A model generated the notes under the pieces. The model had not been told where the DNA came from and made no database searches. It saw only the letters and a program-made list of their open reading frames with translations. The position numbers and the translations under genes are program-made. Below are positions 35,752 through 39,661 of a DNA stretch of 39,661 nt, in pieces; position 1 is the stretch's first letter, and every line of letters begins with the position of its first letter. Origin of the DNA: Lachnospiraceae bacterium (GTDB lineage Bacteria; Bacillota; Clostridia; Lachnospirales; Lachnospiraceae); assembly GCA_022781925.1 (NCBI GenBank), contig JALESO010000019.1, forward strand, positions 1-39,661, in the 5' to 3' direction.

Positions 35752-36327
35752 ATGAATAAGTATTTAATTCAGCCACAAAGTGGCATACGAATTGATGTAA
35801 ATAAAGGACAAAAAATAGAGATTATTGATGTAGATGGTGGACAGGTAGCTGATTTTTTTGCAGAAATAAAAGGAACACACGATGAATATGTTTCTGCATC
35901 TGTAACAATAGATTGCAATGAATCACTGAAAATAGCTGTCGGCAGTATTATTTATTCAAATCAATATAAGCCGATGTTCAGGGTAGAAAGCGATGACGTC
36001 GGTGCTCATGATTTATTATTTCCATCATGCAGTAAGAAGATGTATGATTTCTTTTATCAAAATGGTTCTAATCATCCGAACTGTTTGGATAATATAAATC
36101 ATGCGCTTGGAACTGAAAGAACGATTATTCAGCCAATTAACTTTTTTATGAATACAGTAATTGATTCAAATGGAAAAATTGAAATAAAGAAACCCGTCTC
36201 AAAAGCTGGAGACAAAATAGTATTAACGGCACTTGTTGATTGTGTCTTAGGAATATCAGCGTGCAGCGTATCTGAATGCGATACAAATAGTGGAATTTGT
36301 ACTGCGATTGCTGTATGTGTAGAGTGA
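35752..36327 (+). CDS. DUF1989 (urea carboxylase-associated) family protein
   Basis: A 191-residue cytoplasmic protein with the family's GGQVADFFAE segment near residue 28. There are also conserved SASVTI, IYSNQYKPMFRVESDDVGAHDLLF and FPSCSKKMYDFF stretches. DUF1989 proteins are linked to urea carboxylase or guanidine/amine metabolism in other bacteria and have a likely metal-binding cupin-like core. No urea genes are nearby, and the protein is at the short end of the family. AAAGGAG lies upstream of ATG 35752. It sits between the toxin-like module and a mobile-element remnant, so it is probably accessory cargo. Confidence 0.78.
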   Translation: MNKYLIQPQSGIRIDVNKGQKIEIIDVDGGQVADFFAEIKGTHDEYVSASVTIDCNESLKIAVGSIIYSNQYKPMFRVESDDVGAHDLLFPSCSKKMYDFFYQNGSNHPNCLDNINHALGTERTIIQPINFFMNTVIDSNGKIEIKKPVSKAGDKIVLTALVDCVLGISACSVSECDTNSGICTAIAVCVE

Positions 36328-36605
36328 CAATTCCAGTTTGTGCAGGCAGGATATTTTTTCCTGGCAGGCGATTGTTAGCCGCCGGGACAAAATCTCCTGC
36401 TCTCGTTTCATTAGCTACTGTTTGAACACATTCTCTTTTCCCTATCTTACCGATTCACATCCGTATCTTACAAAATCGTAAGCGAAGGAATTCCTGCAAA
36501 GTATTGATTTTACTGGATTTGTGGAATGTAAAAACACAGATTTACACCAAATTTACACCAAAATTTTTTAAAAGTTATAGCAGAAAAAGAAATCTGATAT
36601 GAGAA
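36328..36605. other. Intergenic stretch with tandem 11-bp repeat
   Basis: No gene seen. ATTTACACCAA occurs twice head to tail (36540-36550, 36551-36561), the kind of sequence that often flanks integrase genes or attachment sites in gut clostridia. GC-rich patches at 36350-36410 contrast with AT-rich surroundings and may be element debris. Confidence 0.45.
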
Positions 36606-36650
36606 AAATGATCCCAACTTCATGTGATTATGTGAAGTCGGGATCATTTG
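36606..36650. terminator. Terminator for the XRE regulator gene (probably bidirectional)
   Basis: ATGATCCC-ACTTCA pairs with TGAAGT-GGGATCAT. On the minus strand the stem runs into TTTTT. Confidence 0.82.
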
Positions 36651-36663
36651 TTGTATGTGGGAG

Positions 36664-37167
36664 TTAGTGATTTTTTTTAATAGGATCATTCTTTAAAAGT
36701 AATCTATTTTTTTCCTTGTCAAGAGTACTAAGCTGATTTTCACTCATTGGAGTAGCTGCTTGAGTATGGGGCATCTGTGAAAGTTGTTTTTTATATTCTA
36801 AATATGAACAAATGGCCTTGTTAATATTCTGATCATCGAAAGAGATTTGTATACTCTCTTGTATATAGTTACCATCTTTGTCTGTATCAGAAGATATTTT
36901 CAATGGAGCCTGCTCATCAAGTTTTATTATAAGGGATAATACATCGCTTATGGTATTGATATTGAAATCTAAGAATACTGTCACGCTGACACCAAGGGCA
37001 TCTGCAATTTTTTGTAACTGATCAGGTTTAGGTTTTCTTTCTCCAGTTTCATATTTTTTTATAGTAGACACATATAAACCAGATTCCTTAGATAAATCTT
37101 CTTGCGTCATATTATTCAATTTTCTATAAGTCTTAATTTTTTCCCCAATGCTAATTTCGCTAGACAT
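36664..37167 (-). CDS. XRE-family repressor of a mobile-element remnant
   Basis: A 167-residue regulator with an N-terminal Cro/CI-type HTH (about residues 6-60: KIKTYRKLNNMTQEDLSKES, STIKKYETGERKPKPDQLQK) and an uncharacterised acidic C-terminal half. The start at 37167 is chosen because GGAGGT lies 7 bases upstream; the alternative ATG at 37182 has no site. Its gene is divergent from a consensus promoter with repeated ACAAAAGT boxes, the normal arrangement of an element repressor controlling both itself and the forward genes. Confidence 0.92.
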   Translation of the reverse strand: MSSEISIGEKIKTYRKLNNMTQEDLSKESGLYVSTIKKYETGERKPKPDQLQKIADALGVSVTVFLDFNINTISDVLSLIIKLDEQAPLKISSDTDKDGNYIQESIQISFDDQNINKAICSYLEYKKQLSQMPHTQAATPMSENQLSTLDKEKNRLLLKNDPIKKNH

Positions 37168-37213
37168 GAAATGTACCTCCATATTTTGGTTATAGATATA
37201 TTACCATAAAGAG

Positions 37214-37300
37214 TACAAAAGTGGTATTATTTTTAGCTACTTTATTGACAACCACAAAAGTGAACGATATAATTTGCATATAAAACGACCACAAAAGTAC
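37214..37300. promoter_or_regulatory. Divergent promoters with three repeated operator boxes
   Basis: The plus promoter is perfect: TTGACA (37245-37250), 17 bases, TATAAT (37268-37273). The minus promoter for the XRE gene shares that area: TTGTCA (37251-37246), 16 bases, TAATAC (37229-37224). The box ACAAAAGT occurs three times on the plus strand, starting at 37215, 37254 and 37291. Box 1 abuts and slightly overlaps the minus -10, box 2 fills the plus spacer, and box 3 lies just downstream. Confidence 0.8.
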
Positions 37301-37393
37301 ACTGTATGAAAAGAAGATATTCTAAAGAAATGCTTCTTTTAGCGATGTTCAAAGCTATATGTTATTGAGATATTATGATTTTAAAAGGCATCT

Positions 37394-37882
37394 ATGGATG
37401 TGATCCGCAAGACCAGCAGTAATCTGATCAATTCCATAGAAAAAGAAGTACAGCAGCTGCTGACGGAGAAAGAAAAGCAGAAATTTCTGGATGCACATGC
37501 GAACGATACGATTTCCTTTTATGTGGCAGATGATATGGATTACCCGATTTCAGGGGATTTTTGGGAATACCAAACCTTAGAAGAAGCATGGGATTTTTAC
37601 CAGAAGCATCTGGGAGACGCAGTGCATGGATTAAGAGGAATTGGATTCCAAATACAGGATGGCAGCGATTACATTGGCATGGAGCCCTTGATCAAGGATG
37701 GTATGGTGCAGATAGATGAAATTAATCATAAACCTTATTACAGAGATCACCTATTGGTGCAGAAAGCAATTTCAGACCTGCAGGATCTGATGGGAATGAA
37801 TCAGAACCGTACCAAGCCAGATCAACCACTGGAGAAAGCAGAAAAACAGATCAAATCGAAAGGAAGGGCGCAGGTACTATGA
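37394..37882 (+). CDS. Hypothetical protein of conjugative-element type
   Basis: A 162-residue soluble, acidic protein with a basic C-terminal tail (KQIKSKGRAQVL). I do not recognise a named domain. Central features are YQTLEEAWDFYQKHLGD and GIGFQIQDGSDYIGMEPL. Its style and partner gene suggest the family of accessory proteins found on clostridial integrative conjugative elements. The ribosome site is weak (AAAAGG, five bases before ATG). It is expressed from the operator-controlled promoter 120 bases upstream, and its stop overlaps the next start (ATGA). Confidence 0.8.
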   Translation: MDVIRKTSSNLINSIEKEVQQLLTEKEKQKFLDAHANDTISFYVADDMDYPISGDFWEYQTLEEAWDFYQKHLGDAVHGLRGIGFQIQDGSDYIGMEPLIKDGMVQIDEINHKPYYRDHLLVQKAISDLQDLMGMNQNRTKPDQPLEKAEKQIKSKGRAQVL

Positions 37883-38679
37883 GTCAGTTTGCAGTATACC
37901 GGGTAAAAGACCAGACAAAAGCTCCATGGCAGCTATCTTATTTTGAGGTGCTGGAACAAAAAAATCCTATCAGGGAACAAGATTACCAACAGATCTATCT
38001 TAAGCATGCCAAAGAGTGGAAGAATGCGATGGAGATCTGGAAACATCTGCAAGATACCGTAAAGATAAGTGACGTACTGACCATAAACCAAAACGGAGAA
38101 GTTTCTGCCTATTATATGGATGCGGATGGTCCACATAAAATATCCGGATCTTTCAATCTTGTATCAGATGGAGCTGTGATAGCTGCAGATACAAAGGATT
38201 ATCAGATTGAAGGCTATGAGGGAAGCTGGATGGTAACGGATTTTCTCATTATGGACGGGAAACAGTTTTATCTCATGGAACACCAGAAATTCCATGATCA
38301 GGCAAATAAAGTTATTTTGGATAGTTATGGAAAGCTAGTCACAGAGACAGGAAAAGCAGGTTTTGATGAGATTGCAAAGCAGAAGATCCGCGATTATGAG
38401 AAAGCGGAAGAAGATCAGGAACCGGTGAAAGAGAATCATCAGGAGAGGATTGAACACTATCAGAAAATACTTCTGCAGAAGAAAAATGCAAGGACTTCTG
38501 GTGGAATGAGTGTACCTGATAATGACCAGGAAGCCTCTGAGCTTAAAAAAGAGATACTTGGAAAGAAAAAATCCATTGTTGGAAGATTACGTCGGCATCA
38601 GGCAGAAATAGCAGCAAAAGAAGGAAAGCCGGTATCAAAATATTTGGAAATGCAGTTAGAGCGAGAGAAAAAGAAGTAA
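37879..38679 (+). CDS. YodL/DUF4316-like mobile-element protein
   Basis: A 266-residue protein. The N-terminal part (residues 1 to about 95; FAVYRVKDQTKAPWQLSYFE, KISDVLTINQNGEVSAYYMD) resembles the YodL-like domain common on conjugative elements. The usual LE...FN...GHSLSVSDV run appears shortened. The C-terminal part (about 185-266) is highly charged, with a lysine/arginine-rich helix (KKSIVGRLRRHQAEIAAKE). Function is unknown. It is coupled by 4-base overlap to the preceding gene and followed by a terminator. No integrase, relaxase or replication gene is present, so the element here is a remnant or a boundary fragment. Confidence 0.8.
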   Translation: MSQFAVYRVKDQTKAPWQLSYFEVLEQKNPIREQDYQQIYLKHAKEWKNAMEIWKHLQDTVKISDVLTINQNGEVSAYYMDADGPHKISGSFNLVSDGAVIAADTKDYQIEGYEGSWMVTDFLIMDGKQFYLMEHQKFHDQANKVILDSYGKLVTETGKAGFDEIAKQKIRDYEKAEEDQEPVKENHQERIEHYQKILLQKKNARTSGGMSVPDNDQEASELKKEILGKKKSIVGRLRRHQAEIAAKEGKPVSKYLEMQLEREKKK

Positions 38680-38691
38680 ACTGAGTAGTGA

Positions 38692-38740
38692 TGGAGCACT
38701 TGGAAGGCATTTTAAAAATGCTTTCTGGGTGCTATTTTTG
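38692..38740 (+). terminator. Terminator after the mobile-element genes
   Basis: GAGCACTTGGAAGGCATTT pairs imperfectly with AAATGCTTTCTGGGTGCT, followed by ATTTTTG. Confidence 0.85.
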
Positions 38741-38919
38741 TTGATTTAGAGTAAGGATAATGGGAGATTGAGTGTGGTAGATGCAGATTTTGCAGTTGTT
38801 GCTAAATAAAACCGTAAATAATTACAGGATATGGTGGGGTTTTTATGCCCCATGTTTTGATGTAAATTATAATTATCAAAAAGAAAACGATTAATCAGAA
38901 GAGATGGAGGATTAAAACT

Positions 38920-39003
38920 ATGATGAATGATTATGGATGTGGAAAAGGCGGACTGGATAATAGTGGATATAAAGAAATTAGACCGATATATGGTAATAAA
39001 TGA
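38920..39003 (+). CDS. 27-residue small ORF with strong ribosome site
   Basis: The sequence begins MMNDYGCGKGGLDNSGY and ends IYGNK. GATGGAGG lies 9 bases before the ATG, better than that of several real genes here. It is glycine-rich with a single cysteine and no hydrophobic segment. The preceding 180 bases contain a weak GTGGGG/CCCCAT hairpin (38835-38855). No maturation or export genes are adjacent. It may be a real microprotein or a leader; nothing in it identifies a function. Confidence 0.45.
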   Translation: MMNDYGCGKGGLDNSGYKEIRPIYGNK

Positions 39004-39032
39004 TGCTGCATGAGAAAGAACAATGCACTGCT

Positions 39033-39105
39033 ATGTTTTCAGAAATCGTGTAAAATCTACTTGTTGCGTAATAGTTGATGCAGACAAGAATAGATCTGAA
39101 AACAT
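39033..39105. other. Perfect 11-bp inverted repeat with 51-base interior
   Basis: ATGTTTTCAGA (39033-39043) is mirrored by TCTGAAAACAT (39095-39105). No T-run follows on the plus strand. It could be a long-stem RNA, a terminator remnant or a protein site upstream of the rubredoxin promoter. Confidence 0.4.
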
Positions 39106-39127
39106 AAAATATTAACAATTACTGTTA

Positions 39128-39156
39128 TTGAAAATAGTGAAATTATTATGTATAAT
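39128..39156 (+). promoter_or_regulatory. Promoter of the rubredoxin gene
   Basis: TTGAAA (39128-39133), 17-base spacer, TATAAT (39151-39156). Confidence 0.75.
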
Positions 39157-39241
39157 ATAAATGTAGAAAACGAAGAGACAAAACACTGAAAAATACGGTG
39201 GAAATCTAGTAACAAAAATAAATCAACAGGAAAAGGAGAAA

Positions 39242-39412
39242 ATGACTATGAAAAAATATGAATGTGGACCATGTGGCTATATTTATGATCCGGAAGTAGG
39301 AGATCCAGACGGAGGTATTGCTCCAGGAACTGCATTTGAGGATATTCCAGATGACTGGGTATGTCCAATCTGTGGATTGGGAAAAGATGTTTTTGTTCCT
39401 GTAGAAGACTAA
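39242..39412 (+). CDS. Rubredoxin
   Basis: A 56-residue one-iron electron carrier with the two metal knuckles [10 protein letters not shown] (C8, C11) and CPICGLGKD (C41, C44), plus the family's [20 protein letters not shown] stretch between them. Length is typical. The start is placed at 39242; an in-frame ATG two codons on (39248) is also possible. AAGGAG lies just upstream. In anaerobes rubredoxin feeds electrons to rubrerythrin, superoxide reductase or flavodiiron proteins. A hemerythrin gene follows, and a rubredoxin fusion lies 5 kb upstream, so oxygen defence is the likely setting. Confidence 0.96.
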   Translation: MTMKKYECGPCGYIYDPEVGDPDGGIAPGTAFEDIPDDWVCPICGLGKDVFVPVED

Positions 39413-39487
39413 GCAGATAATGCTAATATGAAACTGATAGACACAAATAATTCCAAGAGAATATATAAAAGAAATGGAGATCAGATT

Positions 39488-39661
39488 ATGACTTACGATT
39501 TAAATATTACTTTTGATGATAATTTAATTACAGGAAATAAAACTATCGATACACAGCATAAAGAATTGATTGACCGTATCCAAAACTTTTTAACTGCCTG
39601 TCAAAATGGCGACAGCAAGGTAAAAGCAATCAAAATGCTGGATTATTTGGATGAGTATACT
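39488..39661 (+). CDS. Bacteriohemerythrin (partial, runs off the window)
   Basis: The first 58 residues of a hemerythrin-like oxygen-binding protein: FDDNLITGNKTIDTQHKEL carries the first di-iron histidine in the IDxQHKEL signature, followed by an amphipathic helix and LDYLDEYT. The remaining histidine ligands lie beyond the window. ATG 39488 follows AAATGGAG. It is 75 bases after rubredoxin on the same strand and probably shares its transcript. Hemerythrins store or sense oxygen and help anaerobes survive exposure. Confidence 0.93.
   Translation, partial: MTYDLNITFDDNLITGNKTIDTQHKELIDRIQNFLTACQNGDSKVKAIKMLDYLDEYT

Noticed and set aside
36340-36420. Possible tRNA or small RNA in the GC-rich patch
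   Set aside because: No cloverleaf or CCA end could be formed; pairing is short and irregular.

Overview
The window looks like chromosomal DNA of an anaerobic gut Firmicute, most likely a Lachnospiraceae member of the Blautia/Ruminococcus/Dorea kind. This is inferred from gene content and style: strong AGGAGG ribosome sites, sigma-A type promoters, a circularly permuted GH3 enzyme, GW-repeat surface proteins, rubredoxin-type oxygen-defence genes and YodL/DUF4316-like mobile-element genes. No rRNA, tRNA, CRISPR array or intact insertion sequence was seen.

Region 1 (1-6436) holds a translationally coupled pair of half-size ABC exporters, the first with an incomplete 5' end, followed by a PreP-like M16C zinc peptidase and a terminator. 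Region 2 (6538-12809) is a five-gene unit behind a cobalamin riboswitch: a lipid-anchored CbiK-like chelatase, a NEAT-like lipoprotein, a NEAT-like/periplasmic-binding fusion, a BtuC-type permease, and a BtuD-type ATPase with an extra C-terminal domain. Together they look like an extracytoplasmic tetrapyrrole capture, metal-exchange and import machine.

Region 3 (12830-21126) carries divergent uraA and upp, a permuted GH3 beta-glycosidase whose leader contains a possible attenuator, and minus-strand sfsA, a CDF metal transporter and cardiolipin synthase. Region 4 (21367-32005) is the most striking. It contains a BceRS-like two-component system without BceAB; a secreted aryl-sulfate sulfotransferase with N-terminal GW repeats; LysR and AraC regulators; and a 1289-residue secreted protein with one degenerate and one intact esterase domain, a jelly-roll domain and C-terminal GW repeats. 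The two surface proteins share the same repeat and probably the same cell-surface location. This suggests linked ester cleavage and sulfate transfer on phenolic compounds outside the cell.

Region 5 (32080-34605) has an ABC-F protein with a shortened second ATPase domain and a flavin reductase-rubredoxin fusion. Region 6 (about 34700-38740) is an AT-richer accessory island: a three-gene overlapping DUF3791/DUF3990 (ADP-ribosyltransferase-like) module, a DUF1989 protein, and a mobile-element remnant in which an XRE repressor faces a consensus promoter carrying repeated operators, followed by two conjugative-element-type genes. Region 7 (38920-39661) has a 27-residue small ORF, a rubredoxin and the start of a bacteriohemerythrin, which returns to oxygen/redox functions.
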